DNA from: Promicromonospora umidemergens | GTDB taxonomy: Bacteria > Actinomycetota > Actinomycetes > Actinomycetales > Cellulomonadaceae | Length of the DNA stretch: 64,000 nucleotides | Direction of reading: 5' to 3' | Assembly: GCF_024171995.1 (NCBI RefSeq) | Contig: NZ_JAMTCT010000006.1 | Span: 1-64,000 of the forward strand | In this document: piece by piece, positions 25,429-35,546 of the stretch | Layout: every line of letters begins with the position of its first letter | Numbering within the stretch: the first letter of the stretch is position 1 | Made by a program: the position numbers and the translations under genes | Notes under the pieces: model-generated | The model's input: only the letters and a program-made list of their open reading frames with translations | What the model was told of the DNA's origin: nothing | Databases searched by the model: none

Positions 25429-26920
25429 ACGGACCAAGGAGCGCCTGTCCGGCATCCCGCTGCGTGCGCGGCTCGTCGCGATCATCTCGCTGCTGCTCGC
25501 GGCCGGGCTGGGCATCGCGGGGCTCGCGACGACCACCTTCGTGTCGAACAACCTCGTCGAACAGGTCGACAACGAGCTGCGCAACACCGCCCTCGATCCC
25601 AGCGAGGTGCTCAAGACGTCCACGCAAAACCTGCCCAGCAACTACTACGTCCAGGCGGTGGGCGTAGATGGCACGGTCAGGTCGGCAGGCACCTGGGCGG
25701 TCGCCAGGTACGGCAAGCCGGACCTGCCCGAGGTCACGTACGACGAGGCGACGAAGGGCGGCAACACGCCGTTCACGGCCCCCCCGGCGACCGGTGCCTC
25801 TGGGGGTGAGAGCTGGCGCGTCATCACCCTCGTCGGGACGCTCCAACCGTCCGGCGAGCGGGCGGTCATCTACGTCGCGCTGCCGCTGGTCGGTGTGGAC
25901 CGCACGGTCTCGTTCCTGACAAACACGCTCATCCTGTCCGGGCTCGGCATCGTGCTGCTGGGCGGGCTCACGGCCTGGATGCTCGTCGAGCGCTCGCTGC
26001 GTTCGTTGCGGTCCGTCGAGCACACGGCCGCGCAGATCGCACAGGGCGACCTGAGCCAGCGGGTGCCCGAGGCCCCGCCCAGCACCGAGATGGGCTCTCT
26101 CGCGGCGTCCCTGAACGCGATGCTGGCGCAGATCGAGCGGGCCTTCGCCGCGCAGGAGGCCTCCGAGGTGCGGATGCGGCAGTTCGTCTCGGACGCGTCG
26201 CACGAGCTGCGCACACCCGTCGCGACCATCCGCGGCTACGGCGAGCTGTACCGGATGGGCGCGCTCGACTCCACCGACAAGGTCGACGACACGATGCTCC
26301 GCATCGAGGACGCAGCGCGCCGGATGGGTACCCTCGTCAACGACCTCCTGGTGCTCGCCCGGCTCGACGAGGGGCGGCCCATCGCCAGGGAGCGCGTCGA
26401 TCTCGCCGCCCTCGCCAAGGACTCCGCCCAGGACCTGCACGCGCTGGACCCCACCCGCGAGGTGGCGGTGGTGCCGCTCGCGGCCGGCGGCGACGCGGAC
26501 GACCCCACGGCGCAGGTACCTGACACGCTGATCGTGGAGGGGGACGGCGACCGGCTGCGGCAGGTCGTCACCAACCTCATCGGGAACGTCGCGCGGCACA
26601 CACCTGCCGGCACGCCGGTGGAGGTCGCGCTCGGCGCTCGGCCCGACGGCGTCGCGGTGCTGGAGGTGCGCGACCACGGTCCCGGCCTCACCGAGGACCA
26701 GGGCCACCGGATCTTCGAGCGGTTCTACCGCGCGGACTCGTCGCGCACCCGTGAGTCGGGCGGCTCCGGGCTCGGGATGGCGATCGTCGCGGCGATCGTC
26801 GGCGCGCACGGCGGGCACGTCGAGGTGTCGGCCACCGAGGGCGGCGGCCTCACGGTCCAGATCACGCTGCCTTCCGAGCCACCCGTGACCACCATCCAAG
26901 ACGGTGGTAGCCGCCACTGA
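25421..26920 (+). CDS. Two-component sensor histidine kinase
   Basis: 499 residues from GTG 25421. Two transmembrane segments (about 17-40, LVAIISLLLAAGLGIAGLAT; about 166-188, LILSGLGIVLLGGLTAWML) enclose an extracytoplasmic sensor of about 125 residues. A HAMP domain follows, then HisKA with the phospho-His in SDASHELRTPVATIRGYGEL and a HATPase with RLRQVVTNLIGNVARHTP, RDHGPGLT and GGSGLGMAIV. Partner of the overlapping response regulator. The ligand is not predictable. Confidence 0.93.
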   Translation: MLERTKERLSGIPLRARLVAIISLLLAAGLGIAGLATTTFVSNNLVEQVDNELRNTALDPSEVLKTSTQNLPSNYYVQAVGVDGTVRSAGTWAVARYGKPDLPEVTYDEATKGGNTPFTAPPATGASGGESWRVITLVGTLQPSGERAVIYVALPLVGVDRTVSFLTNTLILSGLGIVLLGGLTAWMLVERSLRSLRSVEHTAAQIAQGDLSQRVPEAPPSTEMGSLAASLNAMLAQIERAFAAQEASEVRMRQFVSDASHELRTPVATIRGYGELYRMGALDSTDKVDDTMLRIEDAARRMGTLVNDLLVLARLDEGRPIARERVDLAALAKDSAQDLHALDPTREVAVVPLAAGGDADDPTAQVPDTLIVEGDGDRLRQVVTNLIGNVARHTPAGTPVEVALGARPDGVAVLEVRDHGPGLTEDQGHRIFERFYRADSSRTRESGGSGLGMAIVAAIVGAHGGHVEVSATEGGGLTVQITLPSEPPVTTIQDGGSRH

Positions 26921-26964
26921 CCGATTCGGTAATAGGCTGGCCGTGCAGTGACCAACCTCAACCG

Positions 26965-27684
26965 ATGGGCAGAATTCACATGGGCGTGCTGACGTCAGAC
27001 GCGCCGCAGTGGTTCCTCAAGTCTTTCGTCCGCAGTGTGGTGGGCGCTGGAGCCACGGCGGATACCGAGGCGATCGAGGACGTCGGTCAGGCGCTTCTCG
27101 ACCGATGGTCCGACGAGCACCGTCACTTCCACAACCTGCGTCACCTGGCCGCCGTCCTGCACCGGGTGGACCAGCTGGCCGAGGAGACCCACGAGCCTGA
27201 CCTGGTGCGCCTCGCGGCCTGGTACCACGGGGCCGTGTTCAGCTCCGAGAAGAAGGTGGCCGAGGCCTCGCAGGGTGGCGAGCAGTCCACCGCCTCCGCG
27301 ATCCTGGCCCACGACGAGCTGATCGGTCTCGGCATACCGGCACGCGCTGCCGATCGGGTCGCCGCACTGGTCAACGCCATAGTCCGGCACGCGCCCGACC
27401 CCGCGGACTTCGACGCGGCGGTGCTGAACGACGCCGACCTGGCGATGCTGGCCGCCGAGCCGCAGCGCTACAAGGAGTACAAGTCGGCGGTGCGCGCGGA
27501 GTACGCGCACATCCCGGTCGACGTCTATCTCAAGGCGCGGATCCGGGTCATCGAGCGCCTGCTCGCCCGCAAGTCGCTGTTCCTGAGCCCGATGGGCGCC
27601 GCGTGGGAGGCGCCAGCGCGGCAGAACCTCGACATGGAGCTGCACCGGCTGCGCAAGGAGCAGGCGAAGCTCGACTCGGCCTGA
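26965..27684 (+). CDS. HD-superfamily metal-dependent phosphohydrolase
   Basis: 239 residues (234 if ATG 26980 is used; neither start has a clear Shine-Dalgarno). Family motifs are RHFHNLRHLAAVLHRVDQL, LAAWYHGAVF and DAAVLNDADLAML, corresponding to the HNxxH, WxHD-like and NDAD elements of the predicted HD phosphohydrolase group (COG4339). The normal HD doublet is HG here (YHGAVF), a change seen in other members. A TAATAG box near 26930 may be its promoter. Substrate unknown, possibly a nucleotide. Confidence 0.8.
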   Translation: MGRIHMGVLTSDAPQWFLKSFVRSVVGAGATADTEAIEDVGQALLDRWSDEHRHFHNLRHLAAVLHRVDQLAEETHEPDLVRLAAWYHGAVFSSEKKVAEASQGGEQSTASAILAHDELIGLGIPARAADRVAALVNAIVRHAPDPADFDAAVLNDADLAMLAAEPQRYKEYKSAVRAEYAHIPVDVYLKARIRVIERLLARKSLFLSPMGAAWEAPARQNLDMELHRLRKEQAKLDSA

Positions 27685-27846
27685 GACAGACCCTCCGCGC
27701 GATCGCGCAGTGGTTCGAGCACGACCACATCCCGGTCTGCCACGCGCCCGTGCACAGCACGCGCCGGGCGGGCCCCTCCGTCGGCCCGCGCGTACCTACC
27801 GTCGGTGGACGACGCCGGACGGGCCGGCGCGCGGGAGGTGAGGACC

Positions 27847-28131
27847 ATGCGGTTCGAGGTCGACAGTGACCAGGTGGAGCAGGCGGGCGCCGCGGTGGCG
27901 GGCTCGGTGGCGACGGTACGCACGGAGGTGGGTGCGCTCATGCGCAATCTCGACGCGCTGCAGGCGTCCTGGCAGGGGCCTGCCGCCGCCGCGTTCGGCG
28001 GCACGGTCGCGCAGTGGCGCGGCGCCCAGGCACAGGTGGAGGGCGCGCTGGACGCGATCCAGGCCGCCCTGACGGCCGCGGCGCGCACCTACGCGGAGGC
28101 AGAGGCGGCGACGACCCGCATGTTCTCCTAG
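27847..28131 (+). CDS. WXG100 family protein (EsxA-like), orphan
   Basis: 94 residues, all-helical, with the WQG turn of the family (LDALQASWQGPAAAAFGG) at about residue 40. WXG100 proteins are small helical hairpins exported by type VII secretion systems. No EccC-type ATPase or other ESX gene is in the window, so export and partner are unresolved. ATG 27847 follows GAGGTGAGG; the frame is open upstream to 27805 but the short form has the normal length. It is convergent with groEL across two terminator hairpins. Confidence 0.85.
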   Translation: MRFEVDSDQVEQAGAAVAGSVATVRTEVGALMRNLDALQASWQGPAAAAFGGTVAQWRGAQAQVEGALDAIQAALTAAARTYAEAEAATTRMFS

Positions 28132-28147
28132 GCACCCACGTGGTTGG

Positions 28148-28198
28148 GGGCGGGATCGTTGCGCCTAGGACGGACGGGCAGAAGCAACGATCGCGCCC
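28148..28198 (+). terminator. Hairpin after the WXG100 gene
   Basis: GGGCGGGATCGTTGC (28148-28162) pairs with 28184-28198 over 15 bp with one mismatch, 16 bases past the WXG100 stop. Confidence 0.65.
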
Positions 28199-28209
28199 AC
28201 AGCAAATGG

Positions 28210-28259
28210 CCGACGCCGGCCGGTCGCCCTCCGTGAGGAAGGTGACCGACCGGCGTCGG
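28210..28259 (-). terminator. Hairpin after groEL
   Basis: CCGACGCCGG (28210-28219) pairs with 28250-28259, with further inner pairing GGTCGCC/GGTGACC. It lies about 55 bases beyond the groEL stop on the minus strand. Confidence 0.65.
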
Positions 28260-28313
28260 ACAAGGTGCCGGGCGCGACCCGAGTGGGGACGGCCCGAGCG
28301 GGTCAGGCGGGAC

Positions 28314-30044
<1,731 letters not shown>

Positions 30045-30060
30045 TCACCATTCGACCCTG

Positions 30061-30087
30061 CTGTCACTCTCGAACGGAGAGTGCTAA
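30061..30087. promoter_or_regulatory. CIRCE element 1 (HrcA operator)
   Basis: Minus strand TTAGCACTC-N9-GAGTGACAG, 9-9-9, 116 bases before the groEL ATG. Two bases in the right arm differ from the consensus GAGTGCTAA. Confidence 0.85.
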
Positions 30088-30094
30088 GACATTA

Positions 30095-30121
30095 TTGGCA
30101 CTCGGACCATGAGAGTGCAAG
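30095..30121. promoter_or_regulatory. CIRCE element 2 (HrcA operator)
   Basis: Minus strand CTTGCACTC-N9-GAGTGCCAA, 9-9-9, seven bases upstream of element 1. It lies about 34 bases from the stop of the neighbouring FAD oxidoreductase gene. Confidence 0.8.
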
Positions 30122-30154
30122 GCGCGTACCCTGCCAGCGAAACGCTGCGCGGGC

Positions 30155-31669
30155 CTATCCCGCCGCCAGGCCGTGCGCGTGCCGCACGTCGAAGTCCCGC
30201 AGCAGCGCCCGGCGGGCGGCGTGCCAGCCGCCCATGCCGTGCACGCCCGGCCCGGGCGGGGTCGACGCGGAGCAGAGGTATACGCCCTCAGCGATCTGGT
30301 ACGGGTCGGGTGCGGCGGTGGGGCGCGCGACCAGCTGCCACATGGTGGCCTCCCCTGCGGAGATGTCGCCCCCCGGGTAGTTCTGGTTGTGGCGCTCCAT
30401 CTGCGCTGCGGGGATGCATCGCGAGCCGACGACGACGTCGCGGAACCCGGGCGCGAAGCGTTCGATCTGCCGGGTGACCGGCTCGGTGACGTCCTCGGTC
30501 GAGCCCGCAGGGACGTGCGCGTAGGACCACAGGGGCCGCCTCGGACCGCGCAGCCTGCTCAGGTCGGCGACGCTCGGGTCGCTGACCAGCACGACCGGCC
30601 GTTCGGCATGCAGACCGTGCGCGACGGCGTCTTCCGCGATCACCATCTCGGCGCGCGTCCCGCCGACGTGCACGGTCGAGGCGTACCCGACCTCTGGCAC
30701 CCGCCAGGGGACCGGACCGTCGAGGACGAAGTCGACCTTGGCCGCCGCGTTCCCGTACCGGAACCTGCCAAGGGCCGCGCGGCGCGCCGGACCGATCCGG
30801 TCCCCCGCGATCCGGAGGAGGGTGCGGGGCGTCGTGTCGAAGAGGACGGCACGCGCCGGCGGGAGGTCCGACCAGCTCTCGACCCGCCGGCCGGTCTCGA
30901 CGGTGCCACCGTGTGCCTCCAGGTCGCGGACCATCGCGTCCGTGATGGCCTGGGAGCCGCCGAGCGGGATCGCCCAGCCCCCGTCGGCATGCGCGAGTGC
31001 CGCGAGGAGCAGAGCCGTACCCGCGCCCCCGAGGGACGGGAGCGGCGTGATGCCGTGCGCCGCGACCCCCGTGAGCAGCGCCTTCGCCTCGTCGGTGAGG
31101 AACCGTCGGTCCCAGCGCGGGCCGCCCTGCTCGAGGAGTGCGGCACCGAACCGCAGGCCGGGCCGGACCATCGAGGCGAGGTCCGACGCCGTCGGCCCGT
31201 GCTCGCCCCGCAACCCGTCCAGCATGCCGCGCAAGGTCCGCTTGTCGCCCATGGCGAGCGCCGTCATCTGCCGCCAGTCGGCGGCGAGCGGGCCCAGCAG
31301 GTCGCGCCAGGCGTCGCCGTCGGGCCCTAGCCGCTCAGCCGTCCGGGCGAGGTCGCGATAGGCGAGGCCGGCGCGGTCGCCGTCGAGCGGCTGGGCGTAG
31401 GCGAGGTCCGGCGCGACCAGCTCGACGCCGTGCGCGGGGAGGTCGAAGGCCCGGAAGAAGGGGGATGCCCACGCCAGCGGGTGCACGGCGGAGCAGAGGT
31501 CGAACGGCATGCCGTCCGCCAGCTCAGGGATCGCGACGGTGCGCGCGCCGCCACCGACCGTCGGCTGGGCCTCCAGCACGCGGACCCCTAGACCCGCGCG
31601 CGCGAGCGTCACAGCGGCCGCCAGGCCGTTGGGTCCTGAGCCCACCACCACCGCGTCGAGCAGGGTCAT
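30155..31669 (-). CDS. FAD-dependent oxidoreductase, phytoene-desaturase-like
   Basis: 504 residues. The N-terminal dinucleotide-binding fold is [20 protein letters not shown] with [20 protein letters not shown], as in phytoene dehydrogenase/amine oxidase relatives. The C-terminal FAD segment includes [20 protein letters not shown]. No carotenoid genes are nearby, so a specific carotenoid role is not supported; NAD(P)/FAD-dependent oxidoreductase of unknown substrate is the safe name. Its 3' end lies only about 34 bases from the groEL CIRCE sites, so read-through into groEL is possible. Confidence 0.85.
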   Translation of the reverse strand: MTLLDAVVVGSGPNGLAAAVTLARAGLGVRVLEAQPTVGGGARTVAIPELADGMPFDLCSAVHPLAWASPFFRAFDLPAHGVELVAPDLAYAQPLDGDRAGLAYRDLARTAERLGPDGDAWRDLLGPLAADWRQMTALAMGDKRTLRGMLDGLRGEHGPTASDLASMVRPGLRFGAALLEQGGPRWDRRFLTDEAKALLTGVAAHGITPLPSLGGAGTALLLAALAHADGGWAIPLGGSQAITDAMVRDLEAHGGTVETGRRVESWSDLPPARAVLFDTTPRTLLRIAGDRIGPARRAALGRFRYGNAAAKVDFVLDGPVPWRVPEVGYASTVHVGGTRAEMVIAEDAVAHGLHAERPVVLVSDPSVADLSRLRGPRRPLWSYAHVPAGSTEDVTEPVTRQIERFAPGFRDVVVGSRCIPAAQMERHNQNYPGGDISAGEATMWQLVARPTAAPDPYQIAEGVYLCSASTPPGPGVHGMGGWHAARRALLRDFDVRHAHGLAAG

Positions 31670-31727
31670 TCCTCCATCGAATCACGCGACGGCCACCGTT
31701 GGTCCGGCGGGTGGCCTTCCTCGCTCC

Positions 31728-31750
31728 GCTCATATATAAAGAGTATAAAG
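31728..31750 (+). promoter_or_regulatory. AT-rich promoter region of the AAA ATPase gene
   Basis: CATATATAAAGAGTATAAAG at 31731-31750 contains two TATAAA/GTATAA-like -10 candidates and is markedly AT-rich against its surroundings. It lies 23 bases before the TTG start of the ATPase. Confidence 0.45.
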
Positions 31751-31772
31751 AGATCAAACGTCAGGGATCCTG

Positions 31773-32924
31773 TTGACAACACGCCGCAACCCCTTCAAGC
31801 CGACCGCCGGCGCCACGCCCCCGCTTCTGGTCGGGCGCCACGACGATCTGGACGAGTTCGAGGAATCCCTCGACGACGGCCCGGGCGCTCCGGGACGACT
31901 CACGATCTTCACCGGCGCCAGGGGCGTCGGCAAGACCGTCATGCTGACCGAGGTCTCTGACCGGGCTCTACGCCGAGGCTGGGTGACGATTGCGGACGCA
32001 GCCTTGCCTGGACTGATCGACCGGCTCACCGACGAGGTGACCGACCATCTTCACGAGCTCGATCCGTCACGTCTGCCTGGCCGTGACCTCACCGGGCTGA
32101 GCATCGGCGGTTCTGGTGTCACCTTCTCGGAGCGCCAGGTTGCAAGACCCAGGTGGCGCAAACAGCTCGGCGCCCTCCTTGATGCCCTCGAGCAGAACGA
32201 GACGGGCCTGCTCCTTACGGTGGACGAGGTCCATTCCAGCGCGCGCGAGGAACTGCGACAGCTCGCGGCCACCTACCAGCTGCTCGTCCGGGAGGACAGG
32301 AATATCGCCCTGGCCTTCGCCGGACTGCCCGCCGCCGTGTCCGATCTACTGAACGACGACGTACTGACCTTCCTCCGTCGCGCCAACCAGGTCGAGCTCA
32401 AGGACGTCGCTCTCGACGACGTACGGACCGCTCTACGTTCCACGGTCCGGGAGAATGGCCGCGAGATCACGGAGCCGGCGCTCGACCATGCAGCTCAGGC
32501 AACCGGCGGGTACCCCTTCATGATCCAGCTCGTCGGTTACCACGTCTGGCGCAAGGCGACTGGCGACCTCATCGACGAGGAGTCCGTGCTTGAGGCGATC
32601 CCGGTCGCCAGGCGGCGCCTCGGCGCGACCGTCCACGCCACGGCACTTGCCGACCTCTCAGACGTCGACCGGACCTACCTCTTGGCCATGTCGCAGGACG
32701 ACGGGGAGTCGTCCACCGGAGAGCTGGCTAGACGGATCGGAGCAAGCTCGCAGCACGCGGGCGTCTACCGCGCTCGCCTCATCGCTGCGGGCATGATCGA
32801 ACCGACTCGGCACGGGCACGTGGACTTCGCACTGCCGTTCCTGCGTGAGTATCTCCGCGAGCACGCGGCCCAGTACCGAATCGACGATCACGGCAAGATC
32901 AGCAGACGCGACCGACGGTCGTAG
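31773..32924 (+). CDS. Stand-alone AAA ATPase with C-terminal winged helix
   Basis: 383 residues from TTG 31773, preceded by AGGGA. Walker A is TGARGVGKTVML (about 47-58), Walker B LLLTVDEVHS (about 147-156), sensor-like NIALAFAGLPA, and then a lid and a winged-helix region (ESSTGELARRIGASSQHAGVYRARLIAAGMIE). The layout resembles Orc1/Cdc6-like or AAA_16 proteins found alone in actinobacteria; no function is assigned. GC and codon bias look slightly lower than in neighbours. It is flanked by its own AT-rich promoter and a perfect terminator, so it looks like a self-contained insertion. Confidence 0.75.
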   Translation: MTTRRNPFKPTAGATPPLLVGRHDDLDEFEESLDDGPGAPGRLTIFTGARGVGKTVMLTEVSDRALRRGWVTIADAALPGLIDRLTDEVTDHLHELDPSRLPGRDLTGLSIGGSGVTFSERQVARPRWRKQLGALLDALEQNETGLLLTVDEVHSSAREELRQLAATYQLLVREDRNIALAFAGLPAAVSDLLNDDVLTFLRRANQVELKDVALDDVRTALRSTVRENGREITEPALDHAAQATGGYPFMIQLVGYHVWRKATGDLIDEESVLEAIPVARRRLGATVHATALADLSDVDRTYLLAMSQDDGESSTGELARRIGASSQHAGVYRARLIAAGMIEPTRHGHVDFALPFLREYLREHAAQYRIDDHGKISRRDRRS

Positions 32925-32926
32925 AA

Positions 32927-32955
32927 CGAGCAGCCGCGGTACGGGCGGCTGCTCG
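32927..32955 (+). terminator. Terminator of the AAA ATPase gene
   Basis: Perfect 11-bp stem CGAGCAGCCGC / GCGGCTGCTCG with a 7-base loop, starting two bases after the stop codon. Confidence 0.75.
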
Positions 32956-33055
32956 CGGCGTCGGGCATCGTCGTCCGACATCGTGTGCGGAGGTCGTCGT
33001 CGACCATCCAGATCGGACGCCAGGGTCTGGGTCCCGGCATCCTTGGGGGGCGGGC

Positions 33056-33080
33056 GACGGGCGGGCCCTTCCCGCCCGTC
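33056..33080 (-). terminator. Terminator of cspA
   Basis: Perfect 10-bp stem GACGGGCGGG / CCCGCCCGTC with a five-base loop, 12 bases past the cspA stop. Confidence 0.75.
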
Positions 33081-33092
33081 GTCCCATCGATG

Positions 33093-33296
33093 TCAGGCTG
33101 GACGAACCTGCTCAGCCTGCGGACCCTTCTGTCCTTGCCCCACCTCGTATTCGACCGGCTGACCCTCGTCGAGGGACCGGTAGCCGTCGGTCTGGATCGC
33201 GCTGTAGTGAACAAAAAGGTCCTGGCCGCCGGCGTCGGGGGTGATGAAGCCATACCCCTTCTCGGCGTTGAACCACTTGACGGTGCCCTGGGCCAT
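33093..33296 (-). CDS. cspA: Cold-shock protein CspA family
   Basis: 67 residues, a single cold-shock domain: [18 protein letters not shown] (RNP1) and DLFVHYSAI (RNP2). It binds single-stranded nucleic acid and acts as an RNA chaperone. ATG 33296 follows the strong Shine-Dalgarno AAGGAGAA. About 290 bases of gene-free DNA lie upstream, enough for a long regulated 5' leader of the kind used by cspA genes, though no conserved cold box can be claimed. A perfect terminator follows. Confidence 0.95.
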   Translation of the reverse strand: MAQGTVKWFNAEKGYGFITPDAGGQDLFVHYSAIQTDGYRSLDEGQPVEYEVGQGQKGPQAEQVRPA

Positions 33297-33588
33297 GCGC
33301 AGTTCTCCTTGTACCTCTGCACGGGACACTCGGTCGACCCGTGGTGGTTCGAGCGTAGTGGTCCGGCTCACACCAGGGAAGCCTCTATGTCCGGTATGTG
33401 GCATTCAGCGCAAGGCGAACGCGCAGGTCAGAGACTTGCGAGGGGGGTCCAGCAGTCGAATATCAGCATGGTGGTACGGAACGGGTGGACATTTCGTCCA
33501 CATGCTGCCCCGGACGAGCACCGGCCGGATGTTGACCGAAAACCGACGCCAGCACTGCCATCGGCTCTCGGTCACGCCCTCGGATCCG
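33297..33588. other. Gene-free region between cspA and the LytR_C gene
   Basis: 292 bases. It contains a small hairpin GTGGAC-ATTTC-GTCCAC (33485-33501), a candidate terminator for the LytR_C gene that ends at 33589, and the presumed cspA promoter and leader. No coding frame is convincing. Confidence 0.4.
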
Positions 33589-34254
33589 TCAGCCCGTCGG
33601 CTCCGTGTACATGAAGAGCCAGACAGCCTCCGGCGAGCCGGACACGGCCTCGTTCATGACGACGTTGGCTTCCGGGATGCCGAGGAGCGCGGCAGCCGCC
33701 ATGCCCTCCTTCTCACGCCCGTCGCCGTACCAGATGGTGTTCGCGGCGGACGTGTCGACAGCCGAGAGGTCAGGGGCGCTCTCGGGGTCGGCCTCCTGGC
33801 TGAAGGTCGCGCCACCGAGTCCGCTCGAGACGAGGCTCTCGCTGGTCGTCGATGCGAGGCCGCCGACAGTTCCACGGTTGAACACCATGTATGCCGCCGC
33901 GGGGTCAGCGGCCGCGACCAGATCCTCGGCGCTCTGCTGGGGCGTCTCGTCCGACGGCTCGACCGACGGCTCGCCCGAGGCCTCGGCTGAAGCGTCTCCC
34001 GACGGATCAGCCGAAGCGGACGTCGACGGCGAAGCCGAGGTCGACGCGCCGCCCTGCGCCTCTGCAGGGTCGTCACCTCCGGACAGCAGCGTGATGCCGC
34101 CCCACGCCACGGCGGCGCAGACTACGGCGACCAACAGGAACGGCCAGGCCGAGCTCCAACCGCTACGCGGCGCACGGTGCACACCCACGGGTGCGCCCCC
34201 GGGGACAGCGACGTCGAACTCGTCGGGCGGGTAGGGGTAGCCACTCTTCGTCAC
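33589..34254 (-). CDS. LytR_C-domain membrane protein
   Basis: 221 residues. A proline-rich cytoplasmic N-terminus, one transmembrane helix (WPFLLVAVVCAAVAWGGITLL, about 37-57), an acidic Ser/Ala/Pro linker (about 66-108) and an extracytoplasmic LytR C-terminal domain (about 109-221: YMVFNRGTVGGLASTTSESL, TIWYGDGREKEGMAAAALLG). LytR_C domains occur in cell-wall proteins without the LCP catalytic part; the role is unknown. It is 42 bases downstream of the DUF3263 gene, a pairing frequent in actinobacteria. Confidence 0.75.
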   Translation of the reverse strand: MTKSGYPYPPDEFDVAVPGGAPVGVHRAPRSGWSSAWPFLLVAVVCAAVAWGGITLLSGGDDPAEAQGGASTSASPSTSASADPSGDASAEASGEPSVEPSDETPQQSAEDLVAAADPAAAYMVFNRGTVGGLASTTSESLVSSGLGGATFSQEADPESAPDLSAVDTSAANTIWYGDGREKEGMAAAALLGIPEANVVMNEAVSGSPEAVWLFMYTEPTG

Positions 34255-34296
34255 GGCAGAGAGAGTAGCGGGTCGTTGTGACGGATCGGTGCCCTC

Positions 34297-34644
34297 TCAG
34301 TGGTTCTCATCCGCCAACCGGCGTGCAGAGCGCGCCCGCTGGCGGGTTGATCGGAGCCTGCGCAGGCGCTTGACCAGCATCGGGTCGTGCTCGAGAGCGG
34401 CCGAAGTGTCGATCAGCGCGTTCAAAACCTGGTAATAACGCGTGGCTGTGAGATCGAAGAGTTCTCGCGCCGCTTCCTCTTTGGCGCCTGCGTACTTCCA
34501 CCACCGGCGCTCGAACGCGAGAATCTCCCGGTCGCGGTCGGAGAGCTTGTTCTCGGATCCTTCGGCTACCGGGGTGTCGGCGCCAGAAACCAGCATCTCG
34601 CTCATCCGGCCACCGGATGCCCGGAGTACGTGACTGTCATTCAC
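34297..34644 (-). CDS. DUF3263 protein
   Basis: 115 residues. The core LSDRDREILAFERRWWKYAG ... FDLTATRYYQVLNALID is the DUF3263 signature, a helix-turn-helix-like small domain found in actinobacteria, followed by a basic C-terminus (RLRRLRSTRQRARSARR). The start ATG 34644 has AAGGG about seven bases upstream; ATG 34605 is an alternative. It is probably a DNA- or RNA-binding protein, as inference. It is in line with the LytR_C gene and downstream of ung. Confidence 0.8.
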   Translation of the reverse strand: MNDSHVLRASGGRMSEMLVSGADTPVAEGSENKLSDRDREILAFERRWWKYAGAKEEAARELFDLTATRYYQVLNALIDTSAALEHDPMLVKRLRRLRSTRQRARSARRLADENH

Positions 34645-34718
34645 CCTTGCCCTTTCACAGTGTCAACACGCCGGCCCCTACCCGCGACGCCGAAAAACAG
34701 GTCCTCGAAGCCGCTGGC

Positions 34719-35444
34719 CTACGGGAGGCGCCAGTCGACCGGCTGCGCGCCCTGCTGCTCGAGCAACGCGTTGGCCCGCGAGAAGGGCTTCGAGCCGAAG
34801 AAGCCGTTGCGCGCCGACAGGGGCGACGGGTGCGCGCTCTCGACGACCGGGACGTCGCCCAGCCAGGCCTTCAGGTTGCGCGCCTTGGCGCCCCACAGGA
34901 TCGCCACGAGCGGGCCGCCCCGCGCCACCAGCGCCCGGATCGCCGCCTCGGTGATCTCCTCCCAGCCCTTGCCGGAGTGCGAGTCGGACGAGCCAGGCCG
35001 GCACGTGAGCGTCCGGTTGAGCAGCATGACCCCCTGGTCGGCCCAGGGCCGCAGGTCACCGTTCGACGGGAGCGGGACACCGACGTCGTCCTGCATCTCC
35101 TTGTAGATGTTGACCAGCGACCGCGGGACGGGCCGCACGTCCGGCTGGACGGAGAAGGACAGCCCCATGGCGTGACCCGGAGTCGGGTACGGGTCCTGGC
35201 CCACGATGAGCACCCGCACGTCCGCGAGCGGCCGCCTGAACGCCGCGAGCACGTTCTCGCCCGCTGGGACGTAGGTGCGCCCCTGGGCGACCTCAGCACG
35301 CAGGAAGTCGCCCATCGCATGGATGCGCGGCTCGACGTCCGCCAGGGCCTCCGCCCAGTCCGGCGCGACGACCTCCGCCAGCGGGGGCGGGTCGGAGGCT
35401 GCGCCAGCGTCGCTGCCGGTGTCGACTGGGGGTGTCGGGTTCAC
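34719..35444 (-). CDS. ung: Uracil-DNA glycosylase, family 1
   Basis: 241 residues. The water-activating loop [20 protein letters not shown] carries the catalytic Asp, and the Leu-loop [20 protein letters not shown] carries the catalytic His. Ung removes uracil from DNA to start base-excision repair. I prefer GTG 35444, six bases after GGAG; GTG 35456 is also in frame. The first 30 residues are a poorly conserved acidic leader. Divergent from the SGNH hydrolase. Confidence 0.95.
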   Translation of the reverse strand: MNPTPPVDTGSDAGAASDPPPLAEVVAPDWAEALADVEPRIHAMGDFLRAEVAQGRTYVPAGENVLAAFRRPLADVRVLIVGQDPYPTPGHAMGLSFSVQPDVRPVPRSLVNIYKEMQDDVGVPLPSNGDLRPWADQGVMLLNRTLTCRPGSSDSHSGKGWEEITEAAIRALVARGGPLVAILWGAKARNLKAWLGDVPVVESAHPSPLSARNGFFGSKPFSRANALLEQQGAQPVDWRLP

Positions 35445-35546
35445 GGTGGTCTCCACGTGCAGGAGGCTACCGGCACCCTCCGACACTGCCAGTTTGTGCT
35501 GCCTGTCACACTCCCGGGCCAGCAGGCTCCCCGTACAGGCAGGAGA

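Noticed and set aside
24574-25641. Upstream extension of the NYN gene frame to 553 residues
   Set aside because: It runs antisense through the response regulator and kinase; homology begins at the ATG at 24573.
30155-31669. Carotenoid phytoene desaturase (crtI)
   Set aside because: Only the FAD fold is shared; no crtB, crtE or other carotenoid genes are nearby, so the specific name is not supported.
33297-33588. Riboswitch or cold-box structure upstream of cspA
   Set aside because: The length is suitable, but I could not find a conserved element I can name; left as an unassigned leader.
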